Below the pieces are notes generated by a model. The model searched no databases. It was given only the letters and a program-made list of their open reading frames with translations, and had not been told where the DNA came from. This document shows positions 1 through 5,828 of a stretch of DNA of 14,663 bases, one piece after another (within the stretch, counting starts at the first letter, position 1; each line of letters opens with the position of its first letter). Location: NCBI GenBank assembly GCA_022574265.1, contig JACZSI010000028.1, positions 1 through 14,663 of the forward strand. The letters run 5' to 3'. The position numbers were made by a program, and so were the translations under genes. Origin of the DNA: Chloroflexota bacterium (GTDB lineage Bacteria > Chloroflexota > Dehalococcoidia > Lucifugimonadales > Australimonadaceae).

Positions 1-7
1 CAGTTTG

Positions 8-34
8 CAGCAAATCTTGACAGCAGGATTGCTG
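8..34. repeat. Cluster of three CAGCA half-sites over the parA promoter
   Basis: CAGCA occurs at 8-12 and 21-25 in direct orientation, and its complement TGCTG at 30-34. The pair 21-25/30-34 makes a 5-bp inverted repeat around GGAT, and CAGCAA (8-13) with TTGCTG (29-34) makes a 6-bp one. The cluster covers the -35 box and the spacer, where a repressor would block RNA polymerase. The neighbouring ribbon-helix-helix-like protein is a natural candidate to bind here, as ParG does at its own promoter. A short hairpin terminator for an upstream gene (stem followed by TTTT) is the alternative reading. Confidence 0.4.
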
Positions 35-45
35 TTTTATAGCGT
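17..45 (+). promoter_or_regulatory. Probable promoter of the parA operon
   Basis: A perfect TTGACA -35 box (17-22) is followed after 17 bases by TAGCGT (40-45), a weak TANNNT -10 box. Transcription would start near 52 and give a leader of about 65 bases before the parA ATG. The region is AT-rich compared with the rest of the window. The promoter call is inference from the motifs; no gene lies in 1-117. Confidence 0.5.
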
Positions 46-117
46 AGTCGTGACCGGTCCCGGCCGCTGAGGGCATGGCGCGCATCGCCCCCCGGCCTGG
101 CCAAAGGCTTGAGCCCC

Positions 118-906
118 ATGGCCCAGAACCACGCCCCCGTCATCATCACCGTCGCCAACCAGAAGGGTGGCGTCGCCAAGACGACGACCGCCGTGAACCT
201 GGCCGCGTGCATCGCCGAGCGGGGCCTGCGCACGCTGCTCGTGGACATGGACCCGCAGGGCGGATGCGCCGTCTGCCTGGGCATGGACACGACGACGCTC
301 GAGGTCTCCGTCTACGACGCGCTCGTCCGCCCCAAGGCGTCGGTCGCGGACGTCATCATACCGACCGACTTCCGCTTCGACCTGGCGCCCGCCACCATTG
401 ACCTCGCCGGCGCCGAGATCGAGCTGAAGCAGGCGCTGGCCGCCGAGACGGTGCTCCAACGCCGCCTCCGGCCCGTGCTCGAGCGCTACGACTACATCAT
501 CATCGACACGCCACCGTCGCTCGGCATCCTGACGGTCAACAGCCTGACGGCCGCGACCAAGGTGCTGATCCCCATCTCCACGGAGTACATGGCGCTGCGC
601 GGCCTCCGGCTGCTTCTGGACACGCTGGAGAACGTGCGGGAGGTCACGAACCCCGGCCTCGACACGCTCGGGATCCTCGCGACCCGCTACGACGCGCGGA
701 CGATCAACAGCCGCGAGGTGTACGCGTACCTCGCCGACTTCTGCGAGCGCGAGGGGATCCACCTCTTCAAGCAGGTCATCAAGCAGTCCGTGCGCTTCAT
801 CGAGGCGCCGGGCTACCGGATGCCGCTGACGCTATGGCGGCGGCAGCTGGACGGAGCGAAGCAGTACCGGGATCTGGCGGCGGAGGTGCTCAATGGCAAG
901 GGCTAA
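118..906 (+). CDS. parA: ParA/Soj-family Walker-type ATPase
   Basis: This 262-residue protein belongs to the ParA/MinD family of deviant-Walker ATPases, which position plasmids, chromosomes or protein cargo on the nucleoid. The deviant Walker A motif is KGGVAKTT (residues 16-23) with the signature lysine K16. The A' motif LLVDMDPQGG (40-49) follows, and the Walker B strand reads YIIIDTPPS. The position usually held by glycine in KGGVGKTT is alanine, a variant I believe occurs naturally in the family. There is no N-terminal helix-turn-helix domain, so the protein resembles the short (type Ib or Soj-like) class. I chose ATG 118 because AAAGG at 103-107 sits ten bases upstream; TTG 109 is an alternative. 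The stop overlaps the next gene by 14 bases, which implies translational coupling. No ParB homologue or parS site is visible, so the cargo is unknown. Confidence 0.92.
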   Translation: MAQNHAPVIITVANQKGGVAKTTTAVNLAACIAERGLRTLLVDMDPQGGCAVCLGMDTTTLEVSVYDALVRPKASVADVIIPTDFRFDLAPATIDLAGAEIELKQALAAETVLQRRLRPVLERYDYIIIDTPPSLGILTVNSLTAATKVLIPISTEYMALRGLRLLLDTLENVREVTNPGLDTLGILATRYDARTINSREVYAYLADFCEREGIHLFKQVIKQSVRFIEAPGYRMPLTLWRRQLDGAKQYRDLAAEVLNGKG

Positions 907-1234
907 GCGACCCGTGTTCATCTTCCCGGAGCTTGAGAGCCGGGGCCGGCACGCCATCCTGCGCACGACCGAGGAGGTGAGCGCCGAGATCGAAGCGCTC
1001 GCCGAGGCCGAGGAGCCCCAGGAGCGCGTGAAGGTGACCTACCGCTTCCGCGCCGACGCCGTGGAGGCGGTCGAGGACATGCGCCGCATCCTCCGCCGCC
1101 AGTACGGCGTCCGCAAGGTCAACCGCGAGGACATCGCGCAGGCCGCGGTCCTCGAGGCCCTCAAGCAGCTCGAAAGCGAGGGCGATGGGTGTTTCTTGGT
1201 CCGCGAGTTCGCACCGGAGGCCGCGAGCCCCTAG
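893..1234 (+). CDS. Small ParA-partner protein, ribbon-helix-helix-like
   Basis: I do not recognise this 113-residue protein by name. Its C-terminal half looks like a ribbon-helix-helix fold: a strand around VKVTYRFRADA (about 46-56), a helix VEAVEDMRRILRR, a turn rich in R/N, and a second helix DIAQAAVLEALKQLE. The N-terminal 25 residues are basic with aromatic and proline positions, and a short acidic helix (about 27-44) joins the two parts. This layout, a basic flexible tail before an RHH dimer, is that of ParG-type centromere-binding and repressor proteins paired with ParF/ParA ATPases. The gene starts inside the end of parA (14-base overlap), which fits an obligate partner. Its TAG stop shares the CTAG with the convergent dtd gene. 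The function is inferred from context and secondary-structure pattern only. Confidence 0.75.
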   Translation: MARAKRPVFIFPELESRGRHAILRTTEEVSAEIEALAEAEEPQERVKVTYRFRADAVEAVEDMRRILRRQYGVRKVNREDIAQAAVLEALKQLESEGDGCFLVREFAPEAASP

Positions 1235-1695
1235 CCGCGGTGCGAGCGGTGCCGCTCGGCCGAGTCGACCCAGATCGTCACCGGGCCTTCGTTCACCAGC
1301 GCCACGTCCATCATCTCCCCGAAGCGGCCGGTCTCGACGCGGAGCCCGGTGGCCCGGAAGCGCGCGACGGCGTCGTCGAACCGGGCGGCCGCGGACTCGG
1401 GCGGCGCGGCCGCGGTGAAGCTCGGGCGGCGTCCCTTGCGCGTATCGGCATAGAGCGTGAACTGGCTCACCACCAGCAGCTCCGCGCCGACGTCCAGGGC
1501 GGAGCGGTTCATGTGCCCTTCGTCGTCGGGGAAGATGCGCATGTTCGCGGTCTTCTCGACCACGTAGATAGCGTCGCCGGGCTCATCGTCGCGTCCGATC
1601 GCGAGCAGCACGACGAGGCCGCGGCCGATCGAGCCGACGGTCCGGCCGTCGACGGTGACGGATGCCGAGCGCACGCGCTGGAGGACGGCGCGCAT
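1231..1695 (-). CDS. dtd: D-aminoacyl-tRNA deacylase
   Basis: Dtd hydrolyses D-amino acids (and glycine mischarged onto tRNA-Ala) from tRNA in the cytoplasm and so protects translation. The protein is 154 residues, slightly above the usual size of about 145-150. The two family signatures are present: SQFTLYAD (77-84), and NEGPVT (135-140), which contains the Gly-cisPro chirality filter. The N-terminus MRAVLQRVRSASVTVDG is typical, so ATG 1695 is the start even though the frame stays open upstream through a repeat region read in the wrong frame. It lies 4 bases after the fmdB-like stop with no clear ribosome binding site, so it is probably translated by coupling in a two-gene operon. Its stop overlaps that of the convergent ParA partner. 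Confidence 0.95.
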   Translation of the reverse strand: MRAVLQRVRSASVTVDGRTVGSIGRGLVVLLAIGRDDEPGDAIYVVEKTANMRIFPDDEGHMNRSALDVGAELLVVSQFTLYADTRKGRRPSFTAAAPPESAAARFDDAVARFRATGLRVETGRFGEMMDVALVNEGPVTIWVDSAERHRSHRG

Positions 1696-1699
1696 GGGA

Positions 1700-2101
1700 C
1701 TAGGAGTCGGCGGTGGACTTGCTGGGCGCGGTCGAAGCGTCCTTCTTCGAGGAGCTCGACGCCCCATCCTTCTTGGACGAGCTCTTCGACTCGCCGGACG
1801 ACTTCCCGTCCGACGAGGCACCGTCCGACGAGGCACCGTCCGACGAGGCACCGTCCGACGAGGCACCGTCCGACGAGGCACCGTCCGACGAGGACGCGTT
1901 GGCCTTGGATGAGTCGCTCGACTTGCGCGCGTAGTCCGTCGTGTAGAAGCCGGAGCCCTTGTAGATGACGGTGGGCGCGTGGATCTGGCGGCGGGAGGTG
2001 CTTCCGCAGGTCGGACAGACCTGCTCGGGGCTGGCGCTGAAGCCCTGGCGAAGCTCGAACTCGTGGCCGTTGGCCTCGCACTTGTAGGTGTAGATCGGCA
2101 G
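1700..2101 (-). CDS. FmdB/CxxC_CxxC_SSSS-type zinc-ribbon protein with CTG start
   Basis: This 133-residue protein has an N-terminal zinc ribbon of the FmdB putative regulatory family, then a low-complexity tail. The conserved start MPIYEYKC appears here as LPIYTYKC. The first codon is CTG at 2101, with GGAG six bases upstream; no ATG, GTG or TTG fits the family's N-terminus, and the nearest in-frame GTG (2167) adds 22 unrelated residues. The second knuckle CPTC (29-32) is intact, but the first reads CEANG: the second cysteine is asparagine (N11), leaving C8 and perhaps H13. The family block VIYKGSGFYTTDY follows. The tail from about residue 62 is Ser/Asp/Lys-rich and includes five SSDGA repeats encoded by a 15-bp tandem repeat. 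The molecular function of the family is not established. The gene leads an operon with dtd. Confidence 0.85.
   Translation of the reverse strand: MPIYTYKCEANGHEFELRQGFSASPEQVCPTCGSTSRRQIHAPTVIYKGSGFYTTDYARKSSDSSKANASSSDGASSDGASSDGASSDGASSDGASSDGKSSGESKSSSKKDGASSSSKKDASTAPSKSTADS
1806..1893. repeat. 15-bp tandem repeat, five perfect copies plus a partial one
   Basis: The unit CCGTCCGACGAGGCA is repeated without change from 1806 to 1880, and a 13-base partial copy follows to 1893. Read on the minus strand in frame, each unit encodes a Ser-Ser-Asp-Gly-Ala block in the tail of the zinc-ribbon protein. The unit length is a multiple of three, so gain or loss of copies keeps the frame. Perfect identity at the DNA level points to recent expansion. 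Confidence 0.97.
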
Positions 2102-2127
2102 GAGGTGCTCCGGCGTCGGCGGGATTA

Positions 2128-2148
2128 GCAGTCGAGAGTGCCGACTGC
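2128..2148. repeat. 7-bp inverted repeat at the start of the fmdB-dtd transcript
   Basis: GCAGTCG (2128-2134) and CGACTGC (2142-2148) are perfect complements around a 7-base centre. The element lies just downstream of the predicted -10 box, so it is either an operator across the transcription start or a 5' hairpin of the mRNA. It ends 26 bases upstream of the CTG start codon and does not cover the GGAG ribosome binding site. Confidence 0.45.
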
Positions 2149-2152
2149 CATG

Positions 2153-2182
2153 ACGGTACCCGCACACGCTCGTGGGTGTCAA
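2153..2182 (-). promoter_or_regulatory. Probable promoter of the fmdB-dtd operon
   Basis: On the minus strand a perfect TTGACA (complement of 2177-2182) is followed after 18 bases by TACCGT (complement of 2153-2158). Transcription would begin near 2146, about 45 bases before the CTG start, and immediately over the inverted repeat at 2128-2148. The spacing and box positions are seen; the activity is inferred. Confidence 0.5.
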
Positions 2183-2221
2183 TGCGAAAGCGGCGCGGAT
2201 CGGCCGCGGCCCCGCAGGCGG

Positions 2222-2251
2222 TTGCCCGGCGCGGGCGCGCTGTGCTATCGT
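2222..2251 (+). promoter_or_regulatory. Probable rpsU promoter with extended -10
   Basis: TGCTATCGT (2243-2251) reads as an extended -10 element (TG-n-TATCGT). TTGCCC (2222-2227) lies 18 bases upstream as a four-of-six -35 box. The start would be near 2258, giving a leader of about 40 bases. It is divergent from the fmdB promoter, and the two share the region 2102-2297, which holds no other gene. Confidence 0.4.
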
Positions 2252-2297
2252 TTGGAGCGTGCCAGTCGGCCATGAGCCGGGCACGGAGGATGTGAGC

Positions 2298-2483
2298 TTG
2301 GCGTTCGTTACGCTGCGCGAAGGTGAGCCTCCCGAGGCGATCGTCGGCCGGTTCCGGGCCGCCGTGACGCGCAACGGGATCCTCAAGGAGCACAAGGACC
2401 GCCGGTTCTTCCGCTCCAAGGGCGAGAAAGCCCGCCTCGCGGCGCGCCGTTCGGCGCGCAGACGGCGCCGCTCCGGCATCTAG
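2298..2483 (+). CDS. rpsU: 30S ribosomal protein S21
   Basis: S21 binds the platform of the 30S subunit near the anti-Shine-Dalgarno region and supports initiation. The 61-residue product shows the family pattern: a short strand (FVTLREGE), a helix with conserved arginines (IVGRFRAAVTRNGIL), the basic block LKEHKDRRFFRSKGEKARLAARR, and a polyarginine C-terminus. I chose TTG 2298 because GGAGG (2285-2289) lies 8 bases before it; GTG 2292 is in frame but only two bases from that site. A minimal ATG-TGA start-stop (2290-2295) overlaps the site in another frame. An intrinsic terminator follows 24 bases after the stop, so the gene is probably a single transcription unit. Confidence 0.92.
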   Translation: MAFVTLREGEPPEAIVGRFRAAVTRNGILKEHKDRRFFRSKGEKARLAARRSARRRRRSGI

Positions 2484-2507
2484 GCCGCCCGCCCCAGGCT
2501 GGTGTTG

Positions 2508-2538
2508 AAAGCGTCCGCTGAAGCGGGCGCTTTGTTTT
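2508..2538 (+). terminator. Intrinsic terminator after rpsU
   Basis: AAAGCGTCCGC (2508-2518) pairs with GCGGGCGCTTT (2523-2533), eleven pairs with one G-U wobble, around a TGAA tetraloop. TGTTTT follows as the T-tract. This is the clearest Rho-independent terminator in the window and separates rpsU from the NAD synthetase gene. Confidence 0.88.
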
Positions 2539-2598
2539 GACCGTGCGCCAAACGCGCTGCCCCCTTCTCCCACGGACGGCGCCGCGGCCACCTGGCCG

Positions 2599-2604
2599 TA
2601 TACT
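2599..2604 (+). promoter_or_regulatory. Candidate -10 box of the NAD synthetase gene
   Basis: TATACT matches the -10 consensus at five of six positions and lies 30 bases upstream of the ATG, giving a leader of roughly 23 bases that contains the ribosome binding site. No convincing -35 box is present at the expected distance. Confidence 0.45.
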
Positions 2605-2633
2605 TGAGACACGAGAATGGGAGGCCTTGGCCC

Positions 2634-4349
2634 ATGCGACGGCTCCGGCTGGCGCTCGCACAGATCAATCCGACCGTCGGCGACCTCGAGGGCAACGCCG
2701 AGCGGATGCTGGCGCTGATCGGGCAGGCCGTGGCCGAGGGCGCCGACCTCATCGCGTTCCCGGAGCTCGCGGTCACCGGCTACCCGCCCGAGGACCTGCT
2801 CTTCAAGCGCCAGTTCCTCCACGACGCCCGCGTGCAGCTCGAGCGCGTCGCCGCCGCCGCCAAGGGCATCGTGGCCGTGATCGGCACGCCCGATGCGGTG
2901 GACGGCAAGCTCTATAACGCCGCCGCCGTCGCCTGCGACGGGAAGCTCGCCGCCATCTATCACAAGATCTTCCTGCCCAACTACGGCGTATTCGACGAGG
3001 CCCGCTACTTCGAGCCCGGCCGCGAGTGTCCGGTGCTCACCGTGAACGGCGTGCGGGTCGGCGTGAACGTGTGCGAGGACATCTGGCGCGACGTCGGCCC
3101 GGCGACCGTCCAGCGCGTGGCGGGCGCGGAGGTCATCGTCAACATCAACGGCTCGCCGTACCACCGCGGCCGGGGCCGGGAGCGCCAGGAGATGCTCAGC
3201 CAGCGCGCGCGCGACCACGGGGCATTCATCGCCTACGTGAACATGGTGGGCGGGCAGGACGAGCTCGTCTTCGACGGGCAGAGCCTCGTGGTCGGCCCGG
3301 AGGGCGAGCTGGTGGCCCGAGCGCCCCAGTTCCAAGAGGCGCTGCTGATAGCCGACGTCGACGCCGAGCGCGCCCGTCCGATGACGCTCACCGGCTTCGA
3401 GGAGCGGCTGAGCGCCATCGGCGAGCCTTCGCACTACGCGCTGGCGGACACGGCGTCAGATCATCGGGCCGCGCTCGAGCCCACGGTGAGCGACGAGCTC
3501 GACCCGCTCGCCGAGGTCTACGCGGCGCTCGTCACCGGCACGAGGGACTACGTCCGCAAGAGCGGCTTTGCCGGGGCCGTCATCGGGCTCTCGGGCGGGA
3601 TCGACTCGGCGCTGACCACGGCCATCGCCGTCGACGCCCTGGGCGCGGACGCGGTCACTGCCTTCTTCATGCCGTCCCAGTACACGGCCGGCCAGTCGTT
3701 GGACGACGCGACCAAGCTCGCCTCCGGCCTCGGCGTGCGGATGGACGTCATCGCCATCGAGGGCTTGCTCGCGGCCTACGTGGGCGAGCTCGCACCGCTG
3801 TTCGAGGGCCGCGAGCCAGACGTGACCGAAGAGAACCTCCAGGCGCGCATCCGCGGCAACCTGCTGATGGCCGCGTCCAACAAGTTCGGTTGGATCGTGC
3901 TGACGACCGGCAACAAGAGCGAGATGGCGACCGGCTACGCGACGCTGTACGGGGACATGGCTGGGGGCTTCGCCGTCATCAAGGACGTGCCCAAGACGCT
4001 GGTGTTCGAGCTGGCGCGCCACCGCAACGAGAGCGCCGGACGCGAGGTCATCCCCGCCTCGATCATCGAGCGCCCGCCGACGGCGGAGCTGCGGCCCGAC
4101 CAGTTGGACGAGGACTCGCTACCGCCGTACGCGACGCTCGACCCGGTGCTGGAGGCGTATGTCGAGCAGGACAGGAGCCGCGAGGAGATGCTGGCCGCTG
4201 GCATGGCGCCCGATGTCGTCGACCAGACGATGCGCCTCGTGGACCGCAGCGAGTACAAGCGGCGCCAGGCGCCGCCGGGCGTCAAGATCACGCGCCGCAA
4301 CTTCGGCCGCGACCGGCGGCTGCCCATCGTCAACCGCTACCGGCCCTAG
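2634..4349 (+). CDS. nadE: Glutamine-dependent NAD+ synthetase
   Basis: This enzyme catalyses the last step of NAD+ synthesis, amidating deamido-NAD+ with ammonia taken from glutamine and using ATP. The 571 residues form two domains. The N-terminal nitrilase-type glutaminase has its catalytic triad visible as E44 (FPELAVTGY), K111 (YHKIFLPNYG) and C147 (VNVCEDIW). The C-terminal synthetase domain has the PP-loop SGGIDS (320-325), and TTGNKSEMATGYATLYGD further on. The length fits the two-domain bacterial class. ATG 2634 is supported by GGGAGG at 2619-2624, nine bases upstream, and by the normal start of the nitrilase domain (RRLRLALAQINPTVGD); the ten extra codons upstream are not family-like. 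The gene stands alone between a terminator and the recA promoter region. Confidence 0.96.
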   Translation: MRRLRLALAQINPTVGDLEGNAERMLALIGQAVAEGADLIAFPELAVTGYPPEDLLFKRQFLHDARVQLERVAAAAKGIVAVIGTPDAVDGKLYNAAAVACDGKLAAIYHKIFLPNYGVFDEARYFEPGRECPVLTVNGVRVGVNVCEDIWRDVGPATVQRVAGAEVIVNINGSPYHRGRGRERQEMLSQRARDHGAFIAYVNMVGGQDELVFDGQSLVVGPEGELVARAPQFQEALLIADVDAERARPMTLTGFEERLSAIGEPSHYALADTASDHRAALEPTVSDELDPLAEVYAALVTGTRDYVRKSGFAGAVIGLSGGIDSALTTAIAVDALGADAVTAFFMPSQYTAGQSLDDATKLASGLGVRMDVIAIEGLLAAYVGELAPLFEGREPDVTEENLQARIRGNLLMAASNKFGWIVLTTGNKSEMATGYATLYGDMAGGFAVIKDVPKTLVFELARHRNESAGREVIPASIIERPPTAELRPDQLDEDSLPPYATLDPVLEAYVEQDRSREEMLAAGMAPDVVDQTMRLVDRSEYKRRQAPPGVKITRRNFGRDRRLPIVNRYRP

Positions 4350-4475
4350 GGCCATACCGTGGGTCAGCGACGCCGCCCGTTATGGGTGCAGGGCAGCGCA
4401 CTGAGTGACATCCGTGGCTTGCGGGGTCGGGGGCCCTTTCGGCACACTCGCCGCGCCATCGTCACTGAGGGGATG

Positions 4476-4484
4476 TGATAGCAT
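4476..4484 (+). promoter_or_regulatory. Candidate extended -10 promoter of recA
   Basis: TGATAGCAT reads as TG-n-TAGCAT, an extended -10 box, about 39 bases before the chosen GTG start. No -35 consensus is visible. I looked for a Gram-positive (GAAC-N4-GTTC) or Escherichia-type LexA box in 4350-4522 and found none. The only symmetry is CACTGAGTG (4400-4408) and a distant pair AGTGAC (4404-4409)/GTCACT (4461-4466). Confidence 0.45.
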
Positions 4485-4522
4485 CATGAGCGGTAGTGGC
4501 GGTGAAGAGACGAGGCCATCAC

Positions 4523-5584
4523 GTGTCTAAGAAGGAAGAAGCACTCGAGCTGGCTCTCGGTCAGATTGAACGCCAATTCGGCCGTGGATCGATCATGCGC
4601 ATGGGCGACGCGGCCCAGCGCATGCATGTGGAGGCGATCCCGACAGGCTCCATCTCCCTGGACATAGCCCTCGGCATCGGGGGCATCCCCAGGGGACGTA
4701 TCATCGAGATTTTCGGATCGGAGTCGGCCGGGAAATCCACTTTGTGCCACCACATCGTGGCCGAGGCCCAGCGCACGGGTGGGATTGCCGCCTACATCGA
4801 TGCCGAGCACTCGTTGGACCCGACCTACGCCGCCCGGTGCGGCGTCAAGATCGACGACCTCCTGATCTCTCAGCCCGACTCGGGTGAGCAGGCCCTGGAG
4901 ATCGTCGAATACCTGGTACGCAGCGGCGCCTTGGACGTCATCATCATCGACAGCGTCGCCGCCCTCACGCCCCGGGCTGAGCTCGAGGGCGACATGGGCG
5001 ACACGCACGTTGGGCTGCAGGCGCGGCTCATGTCCCAGGCGCTACGCAAGCTGACCGCGGCGACGAGCCACTCGAACACCGCTGTGGTGTTCGTGAACCA
5101 GCTGCGGGAGAAGATCGGCGTCCTGTTCGGGAGCCCGGAGGTCACCCCCGGTGGCCGCGCGCTGAAGTTCTACAGCTCCGTCCGCATCGACCTGCGCAGG
5201 ATCGAGACCCTGAAGCAGCAGACCGAAGCGATCGGGACGCGCGTACGTGCCAAGGTGGTGAAGAACAAGGTCGCCCCGCCGTTCAAGCAGGCGGAGTTCG
5301 ACATCATGTTCAAGGTCGGCATCAGCAAGGCGGGAGACCTGATCGACCTCGGGGTCGAGATGGGTATCGTGCGCAAGTCCGGAGCGAACTACTCCTACAA
5401 CGAGACGCGCTTCGGACAGGGCCGGGAGAACTCGAAGGAGTTCCTCCAGGACCACCCCGAGATCCTAGCAGAGCTCGAGAAGCACATACGCGGGCAGCAC
5501 GCTTCGACGAACGGCCATACGGACGCGCCGGTTCCCGAAGCGGTCGAGGTCGAAGGCGACCCGGTCCCCGCAAGCGCCGGCTAG
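4523..5584 (+). CDS. recA: RecA recombinase
   Basis: RecA forms ATP-dependent filaments on single-stranded DNA, carries out strand exchange and activates LexA-type repressor self-cleavage. The 353-residue product shows the classic N-terminus KKEEALELALGQIERQFGRG, Walker A GSESAGKS (65-72), the catalytic glutamate in YIDAEHSLDP (E95), and Walker B VIIIDSVAAL (139-148). The DNA-binding loops are also visible: L1 in EGDMGDTHVGLQARLMSQ and L2 in NQLREKIGVLFGSPEVTPGG. A short acidic C-terminal tail rich in Glu, Asp and Pro ends the protein. GTG 4523 is chosen because GAGG (4512-4515) is seven bases upstream and the family starts at this point; GTG 4496 would add nine basic residues. No intein interrupts the gene and no RecX is adjacent. 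Confidence 0.97.
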   Translation: MSKKEEALELALGQIERQFGRGSIMRMGDAAQRMHVEAIPTGSISLDIALGIGGIPRGRIIEIFGSESAGKSTLCHHIVAEAQRTGGIAAYIDAEHSLDPTYAARCGVKIDDLLISQPDSGEQALEIVEYLVRSGALDVIIIDSVAALTPRAELEGDMGDTHVGLQARLMSQALRKLTAATSHSNTAVVFVNQLREKIGVLFGSPEVTPGGRALKFYSSVRIDLRRIETLKQQTEAIGTRVRAKVVKNKVAPPFKQAEFDIMFKVGISKAGDLIDLGVEMGIVRKSGANYSYNETRFGQGRENSKEFLQDHPEILAELEKHIRGQHASTNGHTDAPVPEAVEVEGDPVPASAG

Positions 5585-5614
5585 ACAGGACCACTACCAG
5601 GCCTCGTCTCTCTT

Positions 5615-5658
5615 CACCGCCGCCGCCGGTCTGACAAAGGCGGTGGTGTGTGTCACAC
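5615..5658. repeat. Two small inverted repeats between recA and rny
   Basis: CACCGCC (5615-5621) is complementary to GGCGGTG (5639-5645), and GTGTG (5646-5650) to CACAC (5654-5658) across TGT. They lie in the 244-base gap 5585-5828, in which I see no gene. Neither is followed by a T-tract. They may be transcript hairpins at the 3' end of recA or operator half-sites. Confidence 0.35.
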
Positions 5659-5723
5659 GACCAGGACCCGACGGCAGCTCGCAGCCACCCTGGGCGCATC
5701 GCGTCCGGGGTGGTCGCGCGCGC

Positions 5724-5756
5724 ATGTCCCGGTGCCCCCGCGGGGTGCCGGGACAT
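5724..5756. repeat. 15-bp hairpin upstream of rny
   Basis: ATGTCCCGGTGCCCC (5724-5738) pairs with GGGGTGCCGGGACAT (5742-5756) over all fifteen positions, with two adjacent G-U wobbles, around a CGC loop. TAACGT (5758-5763), a possible -10 box, follows directly, and there is no T-tract. It could be a recA 3'-end structure, a 5' leader hairpin of the rny operon or a protein-binding palindrome. The pairing is seen; the role is not known. Confidence 0.7.
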
Positions 5757-5828
5757 CTAACGTTTCGAGGCTCCTCCCCGGGGATCCCAGAAGGGGACAC
5801 TTCGGGCGAGGACGGAAAGAGGAGCGAC

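Noticed and set aside
21..38. Intrinsic terminator at the left edge
   Set aside because: The stem is only five pairs and the T-run is four bases; its position between a -35 and a -10 box makes an operator reading more likely, though not proven.
1696..1881. N-terminal extension of dtd with PRRTV repeats
   Set aside because: It is the 15-bp repeat of the upstream gene read in another frame. The Dtd family begins at MRAVLQRV.
1806..1893. CRISPR-like array
   Set aside because: The 15-bp units are directly adjacent with no spacers and are in frame in a coding region.
1509..3434. Long minus-strand open frame across dtd, fmdB, rpsU and nadE
   Set aside because: It overlaps four recognisable genes and crosses the rpsU terminator; its translation shows no domain and has the same shadow composition.
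4404..4466. AGTGAC/GTCACT pair before recA as an SOS operator
   Set aside because: The arms are about 50 bases apart and resemble no known LexA site; it may be chance.
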